DNA of 64,000 nt from Sphingobium algorifonticola. Its GTDB lineage: Bacteria > Pseudomonadota > Alphaproteobacteria > Sphingomonadales > Sphingomonadaceae. The stretch covers positions 682,001 to 746,000 of the forward strand of contig NZ_RZUL01000001.1 in NCBI RefSeq assembly GCF_004005485.1, given 5' to 3'. Shown in pieces: positions 17,635 to 25,796 of this stretch. The notes beneath the pieces are model-generated. The model was not told where the DNA came from. It did not search any database and saw only the letters and a program-made list of their open reading frames with translations. Numbering within the stretch: position 1 is the first letter of the stretch; every line of letters starts with the position of its first letter. Position numbers and translations under genes: made by a program.

Positions 17635-18633
17635 TTACAGCGCCTGCGCGCGCAGCAACCTCAGATCCGCTTCGGGCCGCGCCCCATAATGCGAAATGAC
17701 TTCCGCCGCCGCCAACGCGCCGAGTTTCAGGCAGGCGGTCGCATCCAGCCCCTCGACATGGCCGGTCAGAAAGCCCGCAGCGAACAGGTCGCCTGCGCCA
17801 GTCGTATCGACAATCCGCGCCACCGGCGCCGCCGCTGTCTCGCTCCGCACCCCGTCGACGATCGCGATCGCGCCATCCGCGCCGCATGTGCAGACCAGCA
17901 CCGGCACTTTAGGCGCGATCACCGCAATCGCCGCTTCGTAGTCGGCCAGCTGCGTCAATGTGCAGATTTCATCCGTATTCGAAAAAAGGATATCGATCAG
18001 TCCTTCCTCCAGCAGCGCCATGAAATCCGTCCGATGGCGGGCGATCACGAAATCGGCGGACAAGGTGAAGGCAACCTTGCGCCCGGCCGCGCGCGCATAG
18101 CCGATCGCCGTGCGCATGGCGGCGCGCGGTTCCTCCGGATCCCACAGATAGCCTTCCAGATAGAGGATTTGCGCCGCTTCGATCATCGCCTTGTCCAGCG
18201 CCTGTGCGGGCAGAAACTGCGAAGCGCCCAGAAAGGTGTTCATGGTCCGCTGCGCATCCGGCGTCACCATGATGAGGCAGCGGGCGGTCGGCGGCTCCTC
18301 GGTGCGCGCGGGCGTCGTGAAGGCAATACCCAGCGCGCGGATGTCATGCGCGAACACCTGGCCAAGCTGATCGTCGCGCACCTGGCCAATGAAGGCGCAG
18401 GACTTGCCGAACGCCGCCATGCCCGCCAGGGTATTAGCCGCCGATCCGCCGCTGATTTCTACTGCCGCGCCCATTTCGCTGTACAGCAGCTCGGCCATGG
18501 CGGCATCCACGAGTTGCATGCCCCCCTTAATCAACGCATGCGTCGCGAGAAAGGCGTCATCGGCGCGGGCGATCACGTCGACGATGGCATTGCCGATCGC
18601 AATCACGTCATAACGGGCGGGGGTGTCAGTCAC
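17635..18633 (-). CDS. Adenosine kinase / PfkB-family sugar kinase
   Basis: Phosphorylates adenosine, or a related nucleoside or sugar, with ATP. 332 residues with IAIGNAIVDVIA at the start, the substrate-binding GGSAANTLAGMAAFG, and the PfkB signature DTTGAGDLFAAGFL containing the catalytic Asp. The start is GTG at 18633: AGGA lies 6 nt upstream and the frame reads V-TDTPARYDVIAIGNA; the overlapping ATG is out of frame and stops at once. The longer open frame to 18972 is shadow of the divergent gene. Sphingomonad homologues are usually annotated adenosine kinase. Confidence 0.88.
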   Translation of the reverse strand: MTDTPARYDVIAIGNAIVDVIARADDAFLATHALIKGGMQLVDAAMAELLYSEMGAAVEISGGSAANTLAGMAAFGKSCAFIGQVRDDQLGQVFAHDIRALGIAFTTPARTEEPPTARCLIMVTPDAQRTMNTFLGASQFLPAQALDKAMIEAAQILYLEGYLWDPEEPRAAMRTAIGYARAAGRKVAFTLSADFVIARHRTDFMALLEEGLIDILFSNTDEICTLTQLADYEAAIAVIAPKVPVLVCTCGADGAIAIVDGVRSETAAAPVARIVDTTGAGDLFAAGFLTGHVEGLDATACLKLGALAAAEVISHYGARPEADLRLLRAQAL

Positions 18634-18755
18634 ATCATATCCTGCGGTACGAGGGAAGCGTTGGCCGCGTCCTAGTGAACGACGCCGTCCGGCGCAATCC
18701 ATGGCGCGATGGTGGTGGATTGACGCCCCCTCGCGCTCCGCCGATAGACGGCAGC

Positions 18756-19433
18756 ATGATCGTGACCGCGGCGCTGCGCGCCTTTCCACAGATATTCCAC
18801 CCCGTCGCGCGCGCTGTGCTGATCCGCTCGCTGATGGTGACGGTGCTGCTGTTCGCGCTGCTCGGCGTAGGCCTGAGGGCAGGGTTGCACAGCTTTTTCG
18901 GCTGGATCGGCTGGGCCGAGCGCGCTGGCGGACTGGTGGAGGCCGCCGCCGCCGTGCTGCTGGCGGCGGCATCCGCCTGGCTTCTCTTCCGGTCCATTGC
19001 CATCGTCGTAATCGGCCTGTTCGGTGATGCGATCGTCGCGGCGATCGAGCGCGAAAGCTATCCGCAGCAGGCAGAACGGGCGCACGACGTCTCTTTCGCG
19101 CAGGGCATGCGCCTCGCCCTGCGATCGGTACTGCGCACGGTCGGCTGGAATCTGGTTGCCCTGCCCTTCTACATTGCCCTGCTGGTCACCGGCGTCGGCA
19201 CCCTTGCGCTGCTGCTGGCGGTCAACGCCTATCTTCTGGGGCGCGATCTGGCAGACATGGTGGAGGCACGCCATCCCGAGCGACCGCCCATTCCGAAAGG
19301 CACCCGTCTGGCGATGGGCTTCGTTTCGGCGTTGCTCTTCCTGGTGCCGGTCGCGAACCTGCTTGCGCCGGTCTGGAGTGCGGCTATGGCCGTCCATGTG
19401 CTGCATGGAGCGGGAAGGAAGCGCGATGATTGA
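18756..19433 (+). CDS. EI24 domain (CysZ-like) membrane protein
   Basis: 225 residues with four to five long hydrophobic segments in the EI24/CysZ pattern: an N-terminal amphipathic part, paired helices near residues 25-45 and 60-90, and a C-terminal hydrophobic pair. CysZ proteins import sulfate; other EI24 proteins have unknown substrates, and no cys genes are nearby. I start at the ATG at 18756 (MIVTAALRAF) rather than the earlier in-frame ATG at 18675. The stop overlaps the next gene's start by 8 bp, so the two are coupled. Confidence 0.82.
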   Translation: MIVTAALRAFPQIFHPVARAVLIRSLMVTVLLFALLGVGLRAGLHSFFGWIGWAERAGGLVEAAAAVLLAAASAWLLFRSIAIVVIGLFGDAIVAAIERESYPQQAERAHDVSFAQGMRLALRSVLRTVGWNLVALPFYIALLVTGVGTLALLLAVNAYLLGRDLADMVEARHPERPPIPKGTRLAMGFVSALLFLVPVANLLAPVWSAAMAVHVLHGAGRKRDD

Positions 19434-19812
19434 ATGGCGGACCATGCGGCGCGCGAGCGGCCCCGGCCTGCTCATCATGGCCTTGTCAGCCTGTGCCGCC
19501 GTGCCCAGCGCACCACCGCCGACCGCGGCCACGCGACCCGCCGTGCCGATGGCCGGTGCCTATGGCAAGCCGACGATGCTGACCGGCATGGACGCCCGCC
19601 GCCTGATCCAGATGTTTGGCACGCCGCGCCTCGACATCCGCGATCCGCATGTGCGCAAGCTGCAATTCGCCAATGGCCGATGCATACTCGATACCTATCT
19701 CTACGCTCCGGCCAAGGGCAAGGAACCGGTGGTCAGCTATGCCGACAGCCGACAGCCCAGCGGCATGGAGATGGACCCGGCCGCCTGCGCGGCGCTCCTC
19801 GCCGCCAAATAG
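19426..19812 (+). CDS. Small putative lipoprotein, hypothetical
   Basis: 128 residues with a charged N-terminus, a hydrophobic stretch and a lipobox (LSAC, Cys near residue 22), then a proline/alanine linker and a small domain of about 90 residues (LTGMDARRLIQMFGTPRLD...LYAPAKGKEPVVSYAD) ending with a conserved-looking Cys pair (C in NGRCILDTY, C in DPAACAALL). The domain resembles a SmpA-like 'two helices then beta' layout, common among sphingomonad hypothetical lipoproteins. Predicted periplasmic and membrane-anchored. Function unknown; coupled to the EI24 gene. Confidence 0.75.
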   Translation: MIEWRTMRRASGPGLLIMALSACAAVPSAPPPTAATRPAVPMAGAYGKPTMLTGMDARRLIQMFGTPRLDIRDPHVRKLQFANGRCILDTYLYAPAKGKEPVVSYADSRQPSGMEMDPAACAALLAAK

Positions 19813-19828
19813 CACCATTTCGCGGTCG

Positions 19829-20875
19829 TCACGCACGCAGCTGTGCGATGGCCCAGCCCGCCGCTTCGGCCACTACGCCGTCGGCATCGCGCGTCAACGG
19901 CTCCAGCACGGCGATCAACAACGGCTCCCCACTGTTCCCCGCCGCAATGGCCGCGTTGCGCACCATCCGGTTGCGCCCGATCCGCTTGATCGGCGAGCCC
20001 GAGAAAATCTCCCGAAATGCCGCGTCGTCCAGCGCCAGGATATCGCGCAATGCCGGAGCCGCCAATTCCGCCCGACCCAGAAACGCGCGATGCGTTGCGG
20101 CGACATCCGCAAACTTGTTCCAGGGACACACGGCCAGACAATCGTCGCAGCCATAGATGCGGTTGCCCATCGGCTTGCGAAAGGCCTCCGGGATCGGTCC
20201 CTTGTGCTCGATTGTCAGGTAGGAAAGGCACCGCCGCGCGTCGAGCCGGTAGGGCGCGGGAAAGGCATCGGTCGGGCATGCCGCCTGACAGGCGATGCAG
20301 GACCCGCAACTGTCGCTCCCCGGCACATCCGGCGTCAGATCCAGCGTGGTGTAGATCGCGCCCAGGAACAGCCAGCTGCCGTGGCGACGGCTCACCAGAT
20401 TGCTGTGCTTGCCCTGCCAGCCCAGCCCGGCCGCCTCCGCCAGCGGCTTTTCCATCACCGGAGCCGTATCGACGAAGACCTTCACATCGCACGGCGCGCG
20501 ATCGACCAGCCAGCGCGCAAGCGCCTTGAGCGCCTTTTTCACGACATCGTGATAATCCTGCCCCTGCGCATAGACCGAAATGCGGCCCCGGTCGCCAACA
20601 TGCTCCAGCGCCAGCGGATCGCGGCCGGGCGTATAGCTCATCCCCAGCATGATGACCGAGCGAACCTCTGGCCACAGCCCCTTCGGCGACCCGCGCTGTT
20701 CCGCGCGCTCTTCCATCCACAGCATGTCGCCATGGCATCCCTGCGCGATCCAGTCCCGCAGGCGCGCGGCGCTGCGCGGCGCAGCATCGGCCGCCGCGAT
20801 CGCGCAATCGGCAAAGCCGGTCGCCGCAGCCGCAGCCTTGAGCTGCTCTTCGAGAGGAAGGCTTTGTTTTGTCAT
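19829..20875 (-). CDS. queG: Epoxyqueuosine reductase
   Basis: Last step of queuosine synthesis: cobalamin- and Fe-S-dependent reduction of epoxyqueuosine in tRNA. 348 residues; an N-terminal cobalamin-binding domain, then two [4Fe-4S] motifs, [12 protein letters not shown] near residue 187 and [10 protein letters not shown] near 240, followed by a HEAT-like C-terminus ([13 protein letters not shown]). The length is normal. The gene is divergent from the ABC transporter, with starts about 24 bp apart. Confidence 0.95.
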   Translation of the reverse strand: MTKQSLPLEEQLKAAAAATGFADCAIAAADAAPRSAARLRDWIAQGCHGDMLWMEERAEQRGSPKGLWPEVRSVIMLGMSYTPGRDPLALEHVGDRGRISVYAQGQDYHDVVKKALKALARWLVDRAPCDVKVFVDTAPVMEKPLAEAAGLGWQGKHSNLVSRRHGSWLFLGAIYTTLDLTPDVPGSDSCGSCIACQAACPTDAFPAPYRLDARRCLSYLTIEHKGPIPEAFRKPMGNRIYGCDDCLAVCPWNKFADVAATHRAFLGRAELAAPALRDILALDDAAFREIFSGSPIKRIGRNRMVRNAAIAAGNSGEPLLIAVLEPLTRDADGVVAEAAGWAIAQLRA

Positions 20876-20898
20876 GGCGCGCGGCTATCGTAGGCCGG

Positions 20899-21873
20899 AT
20901 GAACGGCGTTTCCGATCCTGTCTCCCCCAATCACCTGTCCTATGCCGTCGAGGGGCATGGCCTTGTCAAGCGTTTCGGCGATTTCCACGCGGTCGACGGC
21001 ATTGACATCGCCGTCCCCGTAGGCAGCATTTATGGTATTCTCGGGCCCAACGGCGCAGGCAAGACCACCTTGCTGCGCATGCTGCTGGGCATCATCGATC
21101 CCGACGGCGGACATCGCCGCCTGCTGGGTGAGGCGCAGCCGCTGAAACTCGCCCGGGCGATCGGCTACCTGCCCGAAGAGCGCGGCCTGTATCCAGCGAT
21201 GAAAGCCGTGGAGGCGATCGCCTTCATGGGCGCGCTGCGCGGCCTGCCGCTGCGCGAGGGGCGCAGGCGCGGGCGGGCATTGCTGGAAGACCATGGTCTT
21301 GGCGAAGCCGCGGACAAGCCGGTGCGCGCCCTGTCCAAAGGCATGGCGCAGACGGTGCAGTTGCTGGGCACGATCGTCCACGCCCCGCGGCTGATCGTGC
21401 TCGACGAGCCGTTTTCCGGTCTTGATGCCATCAATCAGGGAAAGCTGGAGGCACTCATCCGGCGGCAGGCGGCGGACGGTGTCACGATCCTGTTCTCGAC
21501 GCATGTGATCGCCCATGCCGAACGGCTGTGCGAGCGTATCGCCATCGTCGCGGGCGGCCGGATTCGCTTCGAAGGATCGGTCGGCGCCGCGCGCGACCGC
21601 CTGCGCCCGCAGGTGCGGCTGGAAACCCGGCGCAGCGACGGACCGTGGCGAGCCGCCGTGCCCGCCGACGCGCTGGTCGAAGGCAATGTGTGGAGCTTCC
21701 CCCTGCCGCTCGACGGGATCGAACCCCTGCTCAAGGCGCTTGTGGATGGCGACGCGGGCATCGAGAGCCTGTCGATCGAGCGCCCCGGCCTGCATGACGC
21801 CTTCGTGGCGATCGCAGGGGCGGAGGCCGCCCGCGACATGGTGCCTGCGATCGACGAAGAGGACGGAGCATGA
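20899..21873 (+). CDS. ABC transporter ATP-binding protein (NatA-like)
   Basis: 324 residues: Walker A GPNGAGKTT near residue 52, the signature in the degenerate form ALSKGMAQ, Walker B LIVLDEPFSGLD and the switch His in FSTHVIAH. A C-terminal extension of about 90 residues resembles the DUF4162 domain of NatA-type subunits. It partners the permease that begins 4 bp before its stop (ATGA overlap). NatAB systems export sodium or drugs; the substrate here is unknown. I use the ATG at 20899, not the upstream in-frame ATG at 20869. Confidence 0.92.
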   Translation: MNGVSDPVSPNHLSYAVEGHGLVKRFGDFHAVDGIDIAVPVGSIYGILGPNGAGKTTLLRMLLGIIDPDGGHRRLLGEAQPLKLARAIGYLPEERGLYPAMKAVEAIAFMGALRGLPLREGRRRGRALLEDHGLGEAADKPVRALSKGMAQTVQLLGTIVHAPRLIVLDEPFSGLDAINQGKLEALIRRQAADGVTILFSTHVIAHAERLCERIAIVAGGRIRFEGSVGAARDRLRPQVRLETRRSDGPWRAAVPADALVEGNVWSFPLPLDGIEPLLKALVDGDAGIESLSIERPGLHDAFVAIAGAEAARDMVPAIDEEDGA

Positions 21874-23078
21874 GGGAATTGTTGCGCGCGGCTTTTGTAG
21901 TTGCGCGGCGCGACTTTACCGCGATCATCTTTTCCAAGGCATTCATCCTGTTTCTGATCGGCCCGCTGCTGCCGCTGGGCATCGGCGTGGTGGCGGGGGG
22001 GCTGGGCCAGCGGATGGCGACGGAGAGCCTGCGTCCGGTCGTCGGCATCACGCTTTCCGCAAAGGAGGCGCAGGCGCTCGAAGACGGGCAGGCACGGCTG
22101 AAATCCCTGTTCTATCGTCGTCCGGCGATCCAGCTCCGCCGCTATGCCGCAGGCGAGCAACCCGATGCATTGCTCGCGCGGAAGGGTGAGCGGATCAACG
22201 TCGTCCTTTCGGGCACGCTCGACCGGCCGGTGCTGACGGGTCGCCAGGGCGACATCGACCGGATGCGCGGCGACATCGCCCTGATCGCCAGCATCGCACG
22301 CGCAGGCAGCGCGCTGCCCGAAACGGCTGTCACGACCCGCATCGTCGCCGACAGCAGCGGCGCGCAACAGCAGGCCCGCCTGCTGACCGGACGCCTTGCG
22401 CAAATCCTGCTGTTTCTGCTCACCATGTTGCTGGCAGGCATGGTCCTGTCTAACATGGTCGAGGAAAAAACCAATAAAATCATAGAAATACTGGCGGCCG
22501 CCATACCGGTTGACGCAATTTTCCTGGGCAAGCTGATGGCGATGCTCGCGATGTCGTTCGTCGGCATCGCCGTCTGGTCCAGTGCCACCGTTGCCGTCTA
22601 CACTGTGTTCGTCGGCATCAGTTTCCCGCTGCCGCCGCCGGCGATGGGCTGGCCGCTGTTCCTGATGCTCGCCGCGGTCTATTTCGCCACGGCCTACACC
22701 CTGCTCGGTTCGCTGTTCATCGGGATCGGTGCGCAGGCGGCGACGGTCCGCGACGTCCAGACCATTTCCATGCCGATCACGATGACGCAGGTCATGTTTT
22801 TCTTCCTCGCGAGCTTCAACGTCGATCGCATGGGACAGCCGATGGAACTGCTGGCCGTCGCCTTTCCGTTCAGCTCACCCTTTGCGATGATCGCCCGTGC
22901 GGCGCAATCCGATGCGCTGCTGCCGCATCTGGCGGCGCTGGCCTGGCAATGGCTGTGGGTGGCACTGATCATCCGCATCGGCGTCCGCCTGTTCCGGCGC
23001 AACGTGCTGAAGTCCGGCGGCGGCGGTCGTGGATTTTTTTCGCGCCTGCGCGTATCCATTTCCCGGTCCGGCACGTAG
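21870..23078 (+). CDS. ABC-2 type permease (NatB-like)
   Basis: 402 residues with one N-terminal helix, a periplasmic domain of about 140 residues, and five helices in the second half (FLLTMLLAGMVLSNMVEEKTNKIIEIL is the typical cytoplasmic coupling region). This is the ABC2_membrane_3/NatB architecture. It starts inside the stop of the ATPase gene, so the two form a complete exporter. The C-terminus is basic (FFSRLRVSISRSGT). Confidence 0.9.
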   Translation: MRELLRAAFVVARRDFTAIIFSKAFILFLIGPLLPLGIGVVAGGLGQRMATESLRPVVGITLSAKEAQALEDGQARLKSLFYRRPAIQLRRYAAGEQPDALLARKGERINVVLSGTLDRPVLTGRQGDIDRMRGDIALIASIARAGSALPETAVTTRIVADSSGAQQQARLLTGRLAQILLFLLTMLLAGMVLSNMVEEKTNKIIEILAAAIPVDAIFLGKLMAMLAMSFVGIAVWSSATVAVYTVFVGISFPLPPPAMGWPLFLMLAAVYFATAYTLLGSLFIGIGAQAATVRDVQTISMPITMTQVMFFFLASFNVDRMGQPMELLAVAFPFSSPFAMIARAAQSDALLPHLAALAWQWLWVALIIRIGVRLFRRNVLKSGGGGRGFFSRLRVSISRSGT

Positions 23079-23108
23079 CTGCCTTGCATCATTGCATGAG
23101 GAACCGTC

Positions 23109-23621
23109 ATGAACAGTCCGGCCTTTCTATCCCGCCGCACCTTGCTCGGCACCGTCGGGTTCGGCGTCGTGGCGACGGCGGCGACATTGCTGACCGGAAC
23201 GGAGGAGCAGGCGAGCGCCGCGCCATTTCCCGTCACGCTCACACCTGCGCAGTGGAAGAAGAAACTCAGCCCGCAACAATATGCGGTATTGCGGGAGGCC
23301 TCCACCGAGCGGCCCTTTACCAGCCCGCTGAACAAGGAGCATCGCGCCGGGCTGTTCCTGTGCGCCGGTTGCGGGCAGAAGCTGTTTTCATCCGCCACCA
23401 AATATGACAGCGGCACCGGCTGGCCCAGTTTCTGGCAACCGCTGCCACGCGCGATCGGCACCCGCCGCGACTTCGATCTTGGCTATCCGCGTACGGAAGT
23501 GCATTGCGCGCGCTGCGGCGGGCATCTGGGGCATGTGTTCGAGGACGGACCGAAACCCACTGGTCTGCGTTACTGCATGAACGGGGCGGCGATGACGTTC
23601 GCGGTCGGCGCAAAGGCCTGA
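23109..23621 (+). CDS. msrB: Tat-exported peptide-methionine (R)-S-oxide reductase
   Basis: Repairs methionine-R-sulfoxide in proteins. 170 residues; a twin-arginine signal (FLSRRTLLGTVGFG) directs it to the periplasm. Zinc ligands are in CAGC and CARC pairs, the fold motifs SGTGWPSFW and GHLGHVFEDGP are intact, and the catalytic Cys is in RYCMNGAAM. The ATG is preceded by AGGAACCGTC. It begins about 30 bp after the ABC permease. Export suggests repair of envelope proteins under oxidative stress. Confidence 0.94.
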   Translation: MNSPAFLSRRTLLGTVGFGVVATAATLLTGTEEQASAAPFPVTLTPAQWKKKLSPQQYAVLREASTERPFTSPLNKEHRAGLFLCAGCGQKLFSSATKYDSGTGWPSFWQPLPRAIGTRRDFDLGYPRTEVHCARCGGHLGHVFEDGPKPTGLRYCMNGAAMTFAVGAKA

Positions 23622-23623
23622 GG

Positions 23624-25393
23624 TCAGCGCCTTACGCGATAGAGGCGTATGCTATCGCCGGGCGCCGTCGGCACGCGTTCCAGCCATGTCGGGACCGGAC
23701 CGGTCAGCAGCAACTGCATGAAGCCTGCCGGATTGTGCCGGGCATAGCTGTCGATTTCGGCACGACCGGGGCAGTAGGCAAGATAGGCAATGCGGTGGCG
23801 CATCAGGATCGCACGGGCGTCGTCCGCACCGCCCATGAACGTCCTGATGACGGCGCGCATGCCCGCTTCGTTGCGATGATGGGGCGTGGCCACCACGGCA
23901 TGCGGCGTAAAGGCGAGCAGATAGGGGCTGATGTCCATCGGGGCCATGATCGTGCCGCGCGGCAGGGCGGCGAGGTGCTGCAACTGCGCCTGCCCGGTGC
24001 AGTTGTCCCCGGCTTGCCCGGTTGCCGAATCCGCAGGCTCTCCCGGCAACAGCGATGCGGCAAGCGCGCTGATCCCGATCGGCGTCAGCCCACACAGCGC
24101 CGCCGTCGCGAGGACCCGGCCCCATGCGGTGCGCAGCGCCTGCGCCTTGGGCAACAGCAACAGCATCAGCATCGCCAGGCCGGGCAATGCCATGAGATTG
24201 GCGATCGACAGCGCGCGCATGACGAACAGCGAGACACCATAAGCGCCACCGGCAATCAGCAGCATGATGATCCAGGCGAAGCGGCGGTCTGCCTCTTCCG
24301 CATTCCGTGCGGCAAGGAAGCAGCCGATCATGCCGAACAGCGGCGGCACGATAACGATCGCGGCCATCAACGGCGACTGTTCCCACACGGGTCGCCCTTC
24401 CGCCACGTTGAGATACCAATATTTGTACACGACGGGATCGAGCGTCTGGAACGGTCCGCCACGGCATTCACCGCCCACGGCGAGATAGACTGTGGCCCCG
24501 ACCACGCCCGCGAGCGCGGCAATGGAGCCGCGACGCAGCCAGTGCCCTTCACCGAGCAGACGTCGCGCAACCGGCAGCGCGACCGATGCCGCGATCATCG
24601 GCAGAAGATATACGGGCGAAATCGCGTCGCAATAGATGCGCGCGCCATCCGGCCAGCCACGGGCCAGCAGCAGCAACGCCGCCGCACCGCCCGTCAGGGC
24701 CAGGGCAAAGGCAAGCAGACGAGGCCATGCGCGCGCATCCCGCAGATAGGCGAGGGCCAGGACACCGCCGAACAGCGCCGCATAAGGCAGGCCTTCGCTC
24801 GAAACATGCGTCCACAGCGCCACGGCAAGGCCTGCGATAATGCCGCCGCGCCGCGCCTGCGGATCGAAAATTGCCCACAGGGCGGTGGCGGCCATCAATA
24901 TCTGCCAGCCATGATGATCGATCCGTGTCGGCTGAAACTGGATCAGCACAGGCATCGAAAGCACCAGCAGCACGGCGGCCATGATCGCGGGCAAGGTGCC
25001 TGCCAGCCGCCGTACGGCCAGTGCGAGCATGCCGAACAGCATGCCGAGCAGCAGCAGCGGCACCAGCACAAGCGCCACGCGATCAGCGGTCGCCGCGCCC
25101 AGCAACGGGCGCAGCACGAGCATTACGCCCGCGATGGGCAGATCCACCAGTCGCGACCAGTGCATCGGGCCGCCGACGGGCGGATTGACGCGATGCTGCG
25201 ACACGTCGAACCAGCCTTGCCCGGCCAGAAAATCGCGCACCTGCACATAGCGCATCGCATCGTCAGGATCGCGGAATGCAAGCGTCTGAATTGTCGTCCA
25301 GCCCAGCGTCGTCATCAGCAGGCACAGCAGAAGCGCCAGGATCGCGACGCTTGGCGCCAGCCGCCAGCGCGATGGGGGTGGCAAGGCGGGCAT
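23624..25393 (-). CDS. Polytopic membrane protein, GT-C glycosyltransferase-like
   Basis: 589 residues; 11-13 hydrophobic segments in the first 430 residues and a soluble C-terminal domain of about 130 residues. After the first helix comes RDPDDAMRYVQVRDFL, an acidic pair in the first periplasmic loop like that of GT-C enzymes (STT3, PMT, ArnT), and WSRLVDLP follows. This suggests transfer of a sugar from a polyprenyl-phosphate donor to an envelope acceptor, but the specific activity is not recognisable. Its ATG overlaps the GtrA stop by 1 bp, so it is coupled to gtrA and the flavoprotein upstream. Confidence 0.75.
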   Translation of the reverse strand: MPALPPPSRWRLAPSVAILALLLCLLMTTLGWTTIQTLAFRDPDDAMRYVQVRDFLAGQGWFDVSQHRVNPPVGGPMHWSRLVDLPIAGVMLVLRPLLGAATADRVALVLVPLLLLGMLFGMLALAVRRLAGTLPAIMAAVLLVLSMPVLIQFQPTRIDHHGWQILMAATALWAIFDPQARRGGIIAGLAVALWTHVSSEGLPYAALFGGVLALAYLRDARAWPRLLAFALALTGGAAALLLLARGWPDGARIYCDAISPVYLLPMIAASVALPVARRLLGEGHWLRRGSIAALAGVVGATVYLAVGGECRGGPFQTLDPVVYKYWYLNVAEGRPVWEQSPLMAAIVIVPPLFGMIGCFLAARNAEEADRRFAWIIMLLIAGGAYGVSLFVMRALSIANLMALPGLAMLMLLLLPKAQALRTAWGRVLATAALCGLTPIGISALAASLLPGEPADSATGQAGDNCTGQAQLQHLAALPRGTIMAPMDISPYLLAFTPHAVVATPHHRNEAGMRAVIRTFMGGADDARAILMRHRIAYLAYCPGRAEIDSYARHNPAGFMQLLLTGPVPTWLERVPTAPGDSIRLYRVRR

Positions 25394-25791
25394 CAGGCGA
25401 AAACGATCGTCTTGCGCAGCAAATAGGTGACATGAAAGCTGACGGCGATGGCTACAGCCTTCGCCATATGCGGGTTTATACCGATGCGGTCACCCAGCCC
25501 GACGATGGCCGTCGTCAGGCCCAGGCCGACGAGCGCCGAACCGACGAACAGCACCCGCTGCCGATGGCGCGTGGTGATGTAGCCCGTGGCCGTAAACACC
25601 GCCCGGCTCGACAGCAGCCAGTGGACGGCGATGCCGCACAGATAGCCGACGGCGGATGCGACGATCGCCGCCGTACCGCCGATCAGCAGCAAGGTGAAAA
25701 TGGCCAGATCGGCCGCCAGCGCCAATGCGCTCGCAACCAGATAGCGCGTGTAGGTAAGCTGCACGCAAAAGGCGAGCCAGCGGCCCAGCAT
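25393..25791 (-). CDS. GtrA family membrane protein (putative flippase)
   Basis: 132 residues with four transmembrane helices in the GtrA/DPMS layout, including RYLVASALALAADLAIFTL at the N-terminus and a basic C-terminus. GtrA proteins are thought to flip polyprenyl-phosphate sugars such as Und-P-Glc. It sits between the flavoprotein (5 bp upstream) and the GT-C-like gene (1-bp overlap), a context that supports a sugar-transfer role. Confidence 0.88.
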   Translation of the reverse strand: MLGRWLAFCVQLTYTRYLVASALALAADLAIFTLLLIGGTAAIVASAVGYLCGIAVHWLLSSRAVFTATGYITTRHRQRVLFVGSALVGLGLTTAIVGLGDRIGINPHMAKAVAIAVSFHVTYLLRKTIVFA

Positions 25792-25796
25792 GGCGG

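Noticed and set aside
18634..18972. Extended N-terminus of the adenosine kinase frame
   Set aside because: It is Arg/Ser-rich, overlaps the divergent EI24 gene, and the GTG at 18633 with AGGA starts a normal kinase.
20869..20898. Earlier in-frame ATG of the ABC ATPase gene
   Set aside because: It falls inside the divergent queG start and gives a non-family N-terminus; the ATG at 20899 is better.
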